64,000 bases of DNA, taken from positions 28,196,001 through 28,260,000 of the forward strand of contig NC_090291.1 in NCBI RefSeq assembly GCF_037392515.1, written 5' to 3'. The stretch is from Haliotis asinina. Lineage: Eukaryota; Mollusca; Gastropoda; Lepetellida; Haliotidae. A program made the position numbers and the translations under genes. Below, piece after piece: positions 43,800 through 55,394 of this stretch (the first letter of the stretch is position 1; the number at the start of each line of letters is the position of its first letter). Below the pieces are notes generated by a model. It had not been told where the DNA came from. It made no database searches and was given only the letters and a program-made list of their open reading frames with translations.

Positions 43800-44575
43800 A
43801 TATGGGTTGAATCAGGTAATGTATGGTGTGGCTTGTGTCGAGTAATGTAGGAAGTGGATTGTATCCGGTGATTCAGGGTACGGCTTGTATGTTATGTAGG
43901 GTATGACTTGTATCAGGTGATGCGTGGTATGTTTTGTACCAGGTGATGTAGGTTATGGGTTGTATCGGGTGATGTCGGATATGGGTTGTATCAGGTGATG
44001 TGGGGTGTGGCTTGTATCGGGTGAAGTCGGGTATGGGTTGTACCAAGTGATGTAGGTTATGGGTTGTGTCGGGTCGTGCTGGGCATGGGTTGTAACGGGT
44101 GATGTTTAGTATGGGTAGTATCAGGTGATGTCGGGTATGGGTAGTACCAGGTGATAAAGGTTATGGTTTGTATCGGGTGATGTCGGGTATGAGCTGTACC
44201 AGGTGATGTAGGTTACGGGTTGTATCAGGTATGGTGGTATCGGGTCACGTGGGGTGTGGGTTGTATCGGGTGATGTAGGGCATGGGTTGTAACGGGTGAT
44301 GTTTAGTATGGGTAGTATCAGGTGATGTCGGGTATGGGTAGTACCAGGTGATAAAGGTTATGGTTTGTATCGGGTGATGTCGGGTATGAGCTGTACCAGG
44401 TGATGTAGGTTACGGGTTGTATCAGGTATGGTGGTATCGGGTCACGTGGGGTGTGGGTTGTATCGGGTGATGTAGGGCATGGGTTGTATCGGGTGATGTA
44501 GTGTACGGGTTGTATCGGGTGATGTAGGGTGTGGGTTGTATTTGTTGATGTAGGTGTATCGGTTGTATTAAGTGA
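43800..44575. repeat. 26-bp minisatellite with 197-bp higher-order period
   Basis: The unit is gggttgtatcgggtgatgta plus six bases, about 30 degenerate copies. A block of 197 bp starting gatgtttagtatgggtagta at 44,101 is repeated almost perfectly from 44,298, so a multi-unit segment has duplicated. Confidence 0.9.
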
Positions 44576-45054
44576 TGATGTTTGACTTCAAAACCAATCT
44601 GAAGTACGATAGTCTCTGTCACAATAGTTTTGACCGTTCAAATGTGTGATACTGAAATTGTGATCCACTTTTGTAGATTAAGTTATTTTGTGAAATTTTA
44701 TGAAATGACTGTTACACAAAATGACAGGAAATGGCTGACAATATTTAGTATTACACAAATTGACTGATTTCACATACTGACTGAAACATATATAGGGGAC
44801 TTATTCTAAATATAGACCCGGCAGCGTTGATGTAAGCAATACTATCACGACCAGATATAGTGACTTGAATAGAGACACTTTCTTACATGAATTGTAGTTG
44901 GTTGAATAGTAACAGAGAGAGTTGAGCTTTACGAATCTTTTAAGAAATATTCCAGCCACAACATTGGCCATAAGAATAAATTCACTTGATACTATAATCA
45001 TGTAGGACCTTGAACAATGAACTTTGGTGTGGTGAACGAAAACGTCAACATCAA

Positions 45055-46805
45055 AGATACCCCACTATTCCTCCCCATCTCGATCCCCACTATTCCTCCC
45101 CATCTCTACCCCGACTATTCCTCCCCATCTCTATCCCCACTATTCCTCCCCATCTCTATCCCCCATCTCTATCCCCACTATTCCTCCCCATCTCTACCCC
45201 GACTAACCTCCCCATCTCTATCCCCACTATTCCTCCCCATCTGTAACCCCACTATTCCTCCCCATCTTTAGTCCCACTATTCCTCCCCATCTCTATCCCC
45301 CATCTCTATCCCCACTATTCCTTCCCATCTCTACCCCCACTATTCCTCCCCATCTCTGTCCCCACCATTCCTCCCCATCTATATCTCCCATCTCTATCTC
45401 CCATCTCTATCCCCACTATTCCTCCCCATCTCTACCCCCACTATTCCTCCCCATCTCTATCCCCACTATTCCTCCCCATCTCTATCCCCACTATTCCTTC
45501 CCATCTCTACCCCAACTATTCCTCCCCATCTCTGTCCCCACCATTCCTCCCCATCTATATCTCCCATCTCTATCTCCCATCTCTATCCCCACTATTCCTT
45601 CCCATCTCTACCCCCACTATTCCTCCCCATCTCTGTCCCCACCATTCCTCCACATCTATATCTCCCATCTCTATCTCCCATCTCTATCCCCACTATTCCT
45701 CCCCATCTCTACCCCCACTATTCCTCCCCATCTCTATCCCCCATCTCTATCCCCACTATTCCTTCCCATCTCTACCCCCACTATTCCTCCCCATCTCTGT
45801 CCCCACCATTCCTCCCCATCTATATCTCCCATCTCTATCTCCCATCTCTATCCCCACTATTCCTCCTCATCTCTACCCCCACTATTCCTCCCCATCTCTA
45901 TCCCCACTATTCCTCCCCATCTCTATCCCCCATCTCTACCCCGACTAACCTCCCCATCTCTATCCCCACTATTCCTCTCCATCTGTAACCCCACTATTCC
46001 TCCCCATCTTTAGTCCCACTATTCCTCCCCATCTCTATCCCCCATCTCTATCCCCACTATTCCTTCCCATCTCTACCCCCACTATTCCTCCCCATCTCTA
46101 TCCCCACCATTCCTCCCCATCTATATCATCTCCCATCTCTATCTCCCATCTCTATCCCCACTATTCCTCCCCATCTCTACCCCCACAATTCCTCCCCATC
46201 TCTATCCCCACTATTCCTCCCCATCTCTATCCCCACTATTCCTTCCCATCTCTACCCCCACTATTCCTCCCCATCTCTGTCCCCACCATTCCTCCCCATC
46301 TATATCTCCCATCTCTATCCCAACTATTCCTTCCCATCTCTACCCCCACTATTCCTCCCCATCTATATCTCCCATCTCTATCTCCCATCTCTATCCCCAC
46401 TATTCCTCCCCATCTCTACCCCCACTATTCCTCCCCATCTCGATCCCCACTATTCCTCCCCATCTCTATCCCCCATCTCTATCCCCACTATTCCTCCCCA
46501 TCTCTACCCCGACTAACCTCCCCATCTCGATCCCCACTATTCCTCCCCATCTGTAACCCCACTATTCTTTCCCATTTCTACCCCCACTATTCCTCCCCAT
46601 CTCTGTCCCCACCATTCCTCCCCATCTATATCTCCCATCTCTATCTCCCATCTCTATCCCCACTATTCCTCCCCATCTCTACCCCCACTATTCCTCCCCA
46701 TCTCTGTCCCCACCATTCCTCCCCATCTATATCTCCCATCTCTAACCCCACTATTCCTCCCCATCTCTACACCCCCTCGCCCCATTCCTCCCCATCAGTA
46801 TCCCC
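45055..46805. repeat. 25-bp pyrimidine-rich minisatellite, about 1.75 kb
   Basis: The basic unit is ctattcctccccatctctat plus cccca, interleaved with shorter tatctcccatctc units, about 70 copies. Groups of units recur as higher-order blocks. The plus strand is almost free of G, with strong strand asymmetry. The frames over it are tandem-repeat artefacts. Confidence 0.92.
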
Positions 46806-49465
46806 AGTCGACTCTGCATTAAACCTTTTACTGCATGTAGTTAACCTTATCAACCTGATCGCCTTTTGGGGGGAAATATGGTAGTGATCAGATATATTTA
46901 CATCGATATAAGTAATAAATCCCACGTCATTTTCCAGGTCGGGTATTTCTGGTTAAGACGAAATATAACTACTGCTGACCTCACACGGAGGATATAACAA
47001 TCTGGGTTGTCCCAGCGTGATTAGATCCATCCAGCTGGAGGGTAACGTCAGCCCAGTGACTGCATGGCAGTCCTACTTTGCTTACCACAGGCAAACAGGA
47101 GCGCCCTTTGGTAAATTGGTTTATTTGAAATCTGACCGTGTCGCATGGGCACATCATTATAATGACAAGTTTCTCATGCCGTGACCTGAATCTGTGAGAG
47201 GTTGTCCTAATTTGTGCCCTCCGTTTGTAAACGACACAATAATGAATGGTCCAATACAGTTTGTGAATTGACCATGTTCCTCGCCAAAAGGTATGTATCT
47301 GTAATTTAATGTCGCGTTCAGTTGTAATGTTCGCGATATGTCAAGGCTCAAGAGATGTCAACAGTAATGTCGGATACGGGGGTGTGACAGTTTTCCGAAA
47401 CCACGACCCGTTATCAGAAGGGCAGTGGCCCACTCTCTGTCCTGTCTGTTTGTTTGGGTGTGCGACCTGTGATCGAAGTGGCAAGGAATGTGATACACCA
47501 ACCGTGTCGCGCACACCCCCGCAAGGAACGCTGGTTGAATATATAATACATAATGATCTACTAGGGCATACAGCCTAAAGCCAGTTGTGATTACAGCCGC
47601 AGCAATCCTTGGCGGTTGGTGAGATATGCGGAACTCTTATCGTAATTAGACTCCTTGTTGCGTCAATATACTTAACTGCCTAATTAGTCTTAACTACAAA
47701 CCGCTGGATTCCGCGATGTTCCGAGTTGTGTGTGGCTTGGTGGGATATTCCTGAACAGAAGGTGAGAAAAAGTGTGTGGTTGTGACTCACATAATCTTGA
47801 TGCTGGGAAGGAGGGAGATTGGGAGGTACTCGTGCCTTTCGTGTAAAGATATGTTAAAAGAGTATTTTAAAGCACATTTGTCCTTGTTTTGTTGTGGCAT
47901 TGCGGCCAGTCGTGAAACTATTCAGTTGTACAGACATGTGGGTTGAGCATGATATAATTGTAGGCTGTGCTTTTTGTTGGTCGCAATCAACACTATTCCT
48001 GTTATATAATTACTGTTTATAAAAATTGACAGTTTGATGTGAGTTATATAGGTTCTTTGGAGTGAGGTCCAGAGCAGATTGTTGATGTAGTATCGGGCGA
48101 TGTTTCCTGTGAGTTTTTCAAAGTCGTATCGTGCGATACTGTGTATGGGGCTCTCATTGTTGTATGGGATAATGTCGAGCGCACGTTGCACAGATATTAT
48201 ATATAGTGGGTGTGGGTTACGTGAGCTCGTATCAGGTGATGTGAGGAGCTTCTTGTAACGGGTAGTGTCGCGTGTGAGTTGTATTGGGTGTTGATGTAGG
48301 TTGCGCATTGTACTGTGTTGTATCGGGTGATGTTATTTGTGGGTTGAATAGCGTTACATCGGGTGATAGTCACTGATACAGATTGTGGGTTGAAACAGGT
48401 GTAGCAGGATGTTGATTTTATTTATAGTGGTATGTCGTGTGGGTTGTATCAGGTGCTGCTGGGCTGTGCATTTTTGTATTTGGGTGATGAGGAGTGCTTT
48501 CATTATACTGCCTGCTTGATATCGATATATACGTGTGTGCATACATTTCCAGCAAAATCCTCTGTTGCGTTCACCCATAAACGCGCACATCCATCAAATG
48601 TGGTCTCGGGTTTTTTACTAGAGTTGCACTTTGAAAGGTCTCCAAGGTAAATATAATAGTTTAAACGATACTCTCTTAAGAGAAAAAAGACAACAACAAA
48701 ATTAAATAACAGATTGGCGTCTTATACTATGCGATTATCTACATTTTGCCTCTTTGAAGGACAGAATTACTATACACTCATGGGCTGAGCATTCTGTGCA
48801 GCCTTGGAGCAAGATTAGGTTTTCAACTGTGGATGATAACAACAGTCTCGCAGCGCCTTTAGCACGTGTACATGCGTAGCATGCAGATGAGACTTGAGAT
48901 AAACTTTAATATTGTCTGTATGTCTCACGCAGTACAGATTCTGTTATAACACTGTATTAGCCCACCGTAACACAGGTGCCCGGCTATACATACAGACTAC
49001 AGTTAATTGTCTCGTAGATGGACCCTCATTCGTAGAAAAAAGATACTCTTTTCGGTTTTGTGTAGACCCGGATGAATTTTATGTGTTATAACGAGGGGTG
49101 TCAAGAGAAGATATAATACCTTTGTTATGATAGCATGTAACTCATTATACCATGCCGGGGAAGTAGATAGCATTGCTTTTCAAACGCTCGTCTTGTTGTG
49201 ATCAGGTTATGGGTTTTGGTTTCGCTGAATGACTCATCGCAAAACGTGCACATTTTTCAGCTAATGCCACATTGTTGTCAGGCCGAGGGAGGTAATGCAG
49301 AGAGAACGTTGCCAATTCGATGCATCTATTTCGAGCATACATGGTATATTCTAAGACGCATTGCTGCAATGATAACTTTAATGGTTGCTGGGTGTATGCG
49401 TGAAGGCTTTCGTTATAGTTTAGGAAGAAATTATAATATCATGACTATACATTGAGTAAGTAAAG
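46806..49465. other. Intergenic, no supportable gene
   Basis: 48.05-48.47 kb contains scattered relatives of the 26-bp unit (gttgtatcgggtgatgt, ggttgtatcaggtgctg). No coding frame with recognisable features is present. Confidence 0.4.
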
Positions 49466-49605
49466 GATACTAAACGACCTTCCGTGTAATACCATTTTTA
49501 TTAAACGAGTTACTGATTTGATATCAAACGAGCGAAAGTGAGTTTGATACTAAATCTTTAACGAGTTTAATAAAACATTATATTTCACGGGAGCGAGTTT
49601 AGTAT
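49466..49605. mobile_element. Small foldback MITE
   Basis: The ends gatactaaacgaccttccgt and, reversed, aatactaaactcgctcccgt form a terminal inverted repeat. An inner pair ttttattaaacgagtt / aacgagtttaataaaa forms a second hairpin. It is about 140 bp and lies next to the larger foldback at 49.8 kb. Confidence 0.5.
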
Positions 49606-49814
49606 TCTGTTTATTACTCGCCAACATAAATTGACAGAAACTGTCGCGAAATTCCCTACAGTGTGATCACTCTCAGGTTTCTGCGAGTCAAGCAAGGGCT
49701 AGTAAAATTGCGACATCGGCATTAGCATTGTCATGTCACAACTTTGAAACATTTTGACGTCATACGTCAAGCGGTATTACACTAGTGCAGTATTGCCGTA
49801 AAAATATTACACTG

Positions 49815-50830
49815 CATTATAGCTAAAATGGATAGAATTATCATTAAAACGACCGCACGTTATCAGAAATGAACGAGCCACTGTAACTTGATAATGCCCG
49901 CAAAATGCTTGACGACGGGCCATTATTAAGCCCGTTGTTAGGTGACGTCATATGTAGCTCAGCTGTTGAAGTTCAATCACCTACGGCTCGAATGAACTTG
50001 GGTTCATTATTGACCTTATATCTGGCTCACATTCGTCACATGTGCCATTCTGCACTTTCCTGCCTGTGCCAACGATAACAATTGCACCATAAATGACAAC
50101 ATACAGTAATGAAAATATCGACTTGAAGTCTAACGTTGTTGATCACTGAAAACAATGGCGGCTAGTAGTATGAGCAAAGGTCAAGGTCGAATGTCGTCAC
50201 ACTCAATAGTGATGTCATTTGTGGTGTTCTATGACGTGTCTATATTTGTAAAATGTGTGTCAGTAGCCTCCGTCGTTTTGTTGTTGGCAGTAAATTCTTC
50301 TAAACCGATGCCGCTGTTTTCATTCTTATTTTATTAAAAATTCTATTCATTTTAGCTATAATAACAGTAACGCTATTTTTCAGGGCATTACCATTTGCAG
50401 AAGCCCTCGGTCTTTTCAACTGCGCTCCTTCGTCGGGCAGTTAATGAAACACCTCTGTCATTTATGGCACAATCGTTACGGATGGCACAAGCAGGAAAGT
50501 GCATAATGGCACAGGCACATGTGACGAATGTGAGCCAGATATAAGGTCAATAATGAACCCAAGTTCATTCGAGCCGTAGGTGATTGAACTTCAACAGCTG
50601 AGCTACTTATGACATCACCTAACAACGGGCTTGATAATGGCCCGTCGTCAAGCATTTTGCAGGCGTTATCAAGTTACAGTGGACCGCTCATTTCTGATAA
50701 CGTGCGGTCGTTTTCATGATAATTCTATCCATTTTAGCTATAATATAAGGGTAACGCTATTTTTCAGGGCATTATCATTTGCAGAAGCCCGAGGTCTTTC
50801 ATTAACTGCCCGACGAAGGAGACTGACAAC
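49815..50830. repeat. Foldback element with arms of about 285 bp
   Basis: The arm at 49,815-50,097 is inverted at 50,455-50,745. Shared blocks include cctacggctcgaatgaactt and cgaccgcacgttatcagaaa. The spacer is about 357 bp. A further segment (gtaacgctatttttcagggc) is directly repeated at about 50,369 and 50,750, followed in one copy by an inverted ttcgtcgggcagttaatgaa. There is no recognisable transposase, so it is probably a non-autonomous foldback or an inverted duplication of one. Confidence 0.75.
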
Positions 50831-51530
50831 TGACATGCAGAGTCGGTTGCCAGGGGTTCGATTGATAAAGAGGGAGCGGACGAGAATGGCGCAGTGACGT
50901 CACTACAGTGTGACGTCATGCAAAAGTGTCATTTCGGCGCCTTTGAGCTATTAGCAAAGCTAAAGGTAGACATCGTGTCGACGAGTATTTTCAAACTGTA
51001 TTATAACATACATTGTATTACACATTTCCGTATACCATTGGTGAATATGCTATCGACTGTTTTCACAAGCTACAGTGTTTTAAACGAAGGCCTGAAATGT
51101 GTTGTCGCGGCCTGCATGGAGACATCACAAGGGATTTTGTTGCAAAACAATACCCAGCACATGTATTCAATTAAACCATAATCTGTAGAAACTGACAGAA
51201 AAAGCACCAGGCATAGAGGAATATAAATTGACTGTTAGAGTTACGTATTCATGTGTAATGGGGTGACATTCGTAACAAAGCATAACCCAGTGTGTATCAG
51301 TAATGGACTACGTTGTAGTGTGCGAGTTGTATTGTTTTATGCCTCTGTAAGCAAGGACATAGCAACATTGTCAAATACTGTAAAGCCCAATCACCATGAC
51401 GACCATGGCACAGCCACACGAAATGACGAACAGTTCGCGTTCCGTGCTGACATAGGTTCCTAAAATGCGATTGACAATTGTTGTTGTCCCAGGTCAATAG
51501 TATTTCTAACTTATGGCAAACTATCTAGAC

Positions 51531-51946
51531 TAGGGGAGACAACTACTGCGGTAGCGATAGTCTGTAGCGACCAACTATTGCAATGGTATAGCGACAGTCT
51601 TTTCTCTCCTTGAATTGTATCCTTTGATGCCATTTCCAAAATGAATGCATAGTTTATATGAAAGAAATCCAAGCTGAAGGAGTTTCAGTCTCTTTTAACA
51701 TCTGACAAGAAAATTGAATCGAAAGAGGTAACAGGGACGGAGAACTCTAAATCAAAGTGAACGAATCTGCTACTTCCTATGTTGTGCGCTGCGCATCTAT
51801 CAAGGAAAGTCAGTTACTAAACAATCGATAGTCACACATACTATCGATGCATCGATATTTTCCCGTTTCTACCATCGGATTAATTGCTATCGGAGGCTCC
51901 ACAATTACAGTCCATCGATAGTTCGATGCATTGTTACAGCCCTACT
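51531..51946. mobile_element. Possible hAT-like MITE
   Basis: The left end is taggggagacaactactgc and the right end, reversed, is tagggctgtaacaatgc. The interior has tatcgat repeats like the MITE at 29.16 kb. Flanks ctatctag and ctatctat agree at 7 of 8 positions but with a 2-bp offset on the left, so the boundaries are unsure. Confidence 0.35.
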
Positions 51947-52026
51947 ATCTATATAGCCAGTTATCACAGCTGGATGGTCCAACTTTGACTTGTGAAATAC
52001 TTTATGGATTCAAAGATTTGTTGAAT

Positions 52027-52160
52027 ATGAGGTGAATGAGTATGGTTTTGCAGCAACATTCTAACAATGGTCCCAAGGGGACCTCAGAAGTAGGAATAGA
52101 ATATGGACCTTTGTCATTACAAGCGAACGCTTTAACCACAGCGCTTCGCCTTTATAGACT
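52027..52160 (-). repeat. tRNA-derived SINE, minus orientation, degenerate
   Basis: The plus strand reads aggtgaatgagtatggtttt, then acaagcgaacgctttaacca and cagcgcttcgcc, which is the reversed SINE order (tail first, tRNA-like head last). Confidence 0.45.
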
Positions 52161-52890
52161 GGACAAAAATAGTTAGAGATATATGTAAAATTTTAAATTA
52201 TTAATAATGATTGTATTTATTCATTGACACACTGATAAAATATCAGTCATGAAAATACCAATATGCTTAAGTTATTTTGTTCAGTATATGAGGACAATAA
52301 ATGTCGCATAATGAGTGGGCGGGTGAGTTTGATGTTAAGTGGATTTGAGTACCATTTCTGACTACATGTCACCTTCCTGTGAATGGAAAGCTGATTCATT
52401 TCAGAGCTAGGATATGAGCAACTCTCATTCTCAGAATTTAAAGTAGACTTACGCTGGTCTAAGCGTTGTTCACACATGCAATCGGGCGCAGGTTGTGTCC
52501 AAAGGAAACAGTGACACTTGAAAAAGCCGTATGAGATTTGAACTCAAATTGTTGAGTTGAGCACGACTGAAATCCTCTGCCCTCTGGAAGTTAAGGAGCA
52601 GACAAGACAAATATGAGACACTTGCGATAGACTACACACACAGAAGAAACAACATATTTTCATATCATATTCGATGGAATGGTTTAAAGTAATTATAATT
52701 ACATTTCATAACTAGCGTGTCAACCTTTTGCACTGAAATAATCAATTTCAACTCCTTTCACTACAACTCATCAATCATACTTGCATTATTTCTCATATGG
52801 CCCCTAGGACATAAATCGATCAAAAGTCTATAAAATGTTGGATATAGATACCACTGTTCTCTGTAACTATATGGAGTATGAGACCGACTG

Positions 52891-52951
52891 TCGGATGTGA
52901 TTAACGGTCATATGTAAATAATCGGATGTGATTAACGGTCATATGTAAATA
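52891..52951. repeat. 31-bp tandem duplication
   Basis: tcggatgtgattaacggtca followed by tatgtaaata occurs twice in direct tandem. A third, partial inverted piece (acatccgag) follows about 20 bp later. Confidence 0.85.
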
Positions 52952-53169
52952 TGACTTTCTACATCCGAGTGCCTCACATTATCAGAACGCTACAAACTGA
53001 ACTGGTGGATGCGAGAAACGGATAGCTGTTAGCAAAATCTTTAACTATTCGGGCGTTAAATATTTTATGACATCGATTATACAGTGAGTGGAGTACAGTT
53101 TTATTACCCGTGACAACAGCGTGACAGCTTATAGCCCAATGTGTGACAGCCGTTGTAGATCCCCAACCT

Positions 53170-53368
53170 TTCGGTCTATATATGTGCTTAACTCAACCTT
53201 TGTACTCGGGAGCCGTTGTGCTGTAACTCGTTGTATTGGTTGCATTGCATGGCACACATCCAACTTGGGAATCATTCGAACATATAGCTTATGGCATTAT
53301 GAACATATATGACGCAACGGATATAGAGACCTTTCAAGAAAGGGCCTGTGGCTTTTAATCTGTACGTG
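53170..53368 (+). promoter_or_regulatory. Candidate promoter and 5' UTR exon of the alpha-kinase-like gene
   Basis: A TATA-like gtctatatatgtgc at about 53,174 precedes a consensus donor GTACGTG|GTAAGTC at 53,368/53,369. The next good acceptor in the right place is tttcgtttcag at 55,366, 29 bp before the start codon. The pairing is an inference. Confidence 0.3.
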
Positions 53369-54237
53369 GTAAGTCTTAGACCTTATTTGTTTTGATCACT
53401 TTGTCGTTAATCAAATGTCGTTTATGTGCATGTAATCTATAAGTTAATAGGCTTGGTTGGTACGTGCCAGTTACTTGAATGTCATATTAACATAGTAGAT
53501 ATAATTACCCGTGTTTGCCAACACAGCAGTTGCGTGACTAGGGTTTAGTTAAATGTTAAGCTGTATGCAGTGGTTGACATGCACGTATAATATCGTGCGT
53601 TTCTCACTAAATAATTACCTCGATTTAAAAAATCAACAGAGGATATGAACTACAGTAAGTTAAACTCTTGTGTAACTTAAGCGTTTTCGAATTCCATTAC
53701 AATAGGACACCTAGTTGAATATGTTGATCATACACATTTATGTATGTTTTGTGTAATGTAGTACCATTAACACATCCACTGCCATTTGTGTTCGTGGTAT
53801 GACTCATTTCACACCTACTTGTGTTAACGTAAGTATATATTATAGTAGTCTTTAGAAAAAATAGTATACATTTGAAACTGGGTTTACAAACATACAAAGT
53901 TATAAAATGGAGCACGGTTCACAAAGGGAACGATACAATGATCCGAGACACTTACGGCAGTCAGAGCTGTAGCATTGCTTTAACTCTTGAATGTGAAAAT
54001 CGACTGAAATTTTCATTACATTTCATCATCAAGTTTATGATCTTACATACTATAAAACAAAACACATTTCTCACCGCGAATACCTGCCGGATTGCTGATT
54101 AAGCAATATTCGCTCATTTTGTTGAACGGGGTGCTGATCTGTTGCGATATGCTCAATGATATGATGAATGCAATATCGCCTGCGATACCCGTGTGAAAAT
54201 ACATCACCATCAAATACCCACTTCCTGTCTGTTTCGA

Positions 54238-54412
54238 TGCGGTGGGGTAGCCTAGCGATTACAGCGTTCGCTTGTTCCACCGAAGATCCGGTTTCGATTC
54301 CGTAGATGACTATAATTGCTTGAAGCCTATTTCTGCTGTCCACGACATGATATTGCTGTAATATTGCTAAAAGCTCACTCACTCACTCACTCACTCACTC
54401 TCTCTCTCTGTT
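54238..54412 (+). repeat. tRNA-derived SINE with (ACTC)n tail
   Basis: This is one of the clearest copies: gggtagcctagcgattacag (A-box-like), atccggtttcgattccgta (B box), gcctatttctgctgtccacg and atattgctgtaatattgc, then seven to eight cactcactc units running into (CT)n. No TSD was identified. Confidence 0.8.
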
Positions 54413-55177
54413 TCACTGTAGTCCCCATAGGACGTGGGCATATTTTTCCTTTCTTCTACCTTAGTGTGTAATGACGAAATAATTAAGCTTTAATACTTTT
54501 GCAATACTTTGAACTCGGATGAAGAATCAGTATCATCTTCAAGTCTTTCCCATATCATGAACATTTAACGTGGCGATTGTCTTCTATATCTAAAAATTCA
54601 TTAGTATTGTCTATTGAGCTTCCATGTTAGCATGACCAGTCCTATGACTGTATTCATTGTGCATGGGCCATTGTCCATGTGACCTTAATCTGATTCCTCT
54701 TCGGTCTACACAAAAAATTACGCATTAAGCTTGACATATTTCCTGTCCTATTCACCCTCATTCAGTTCTCGCTTGTGTATTCCCGCTTACACTGGAGTTA
54801 CCTCCCTTCGCTTAGCAATGCAGGGCTATGTGGTTAGATTAAGCTGAAACATATTTACACTTTAGAACAAACACTTAATTTTGGACGAGACGTGTCAGTC
54901 ATATTATCACCTCTACCCTGCGAAAATCCGGGTCGAATGTTGCCTATCAGTCGACACACTGCAATGTTCTTGCCGTGTGTGAATGCTTTACTGGCATTGT
55001 CTCAGATATGTGTCTTGCTCGGCTTACTTGTAAATGCCCAGTACATGTTTGAGCCAGTTCGATTACTTTAAAGCCAAGAAGTGAGTAACCATGAATCTGC
55101 TTTCTATTGTTCATATCTTCACAAATATACTTAGAAACAGTGTGTAACATAATTTATTGTTGATATGTTTATTTACA

Positions 55178-55322
55178 AGCGTGGTAGCCTGAATGTTAGA
55201 GTCAAGCTGAAGACCGGGTTCGATTCCCAACATGGGTACAATGTGTGAAGCCCATTCCCCTCCGCTGTGATATTGCTGGGATATTTCTAAAAGTGGCGTA
55301 AAACTACACTGATTACTGACTC
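55178..55322 (+). repeat. tRNA-derived SINE
   Basis: It reads gcgtggtagcctgaatgtta, accgggttcgattcccaaca (near-perfect B box), tgatattgctgggatatttc and aaaagtggcgtaaaactac. It ends about 45 bp before the acceptor of the alpha-kinase-like coding exon, so it is probably intronic. Confidence 0.78.
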
Positions 55323-55394
55323 TTTATCTAAACGTTTACCCCATATTGTTTTTTATTTCGTTTCAGTAAAGTGCACCTGTGATCTTGTAACGTC

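Noticed and set aside
45010..45271. Overlapping plus-strand frames of repeated P-T-I-P-P-H-L / S-P-S-L-S-P
   Set aside because: They are translations of the 25-bp pyrimidine minisatellite in several frames, with no gene-like start context.
54238..54310. tRNA gene suggested by A- and B-box-like sequences
   Set aside because: The boxes belong to a SINE head followed by the common tail and (ACTC)n. No proper cloverleaf or anticodon arm is formed.
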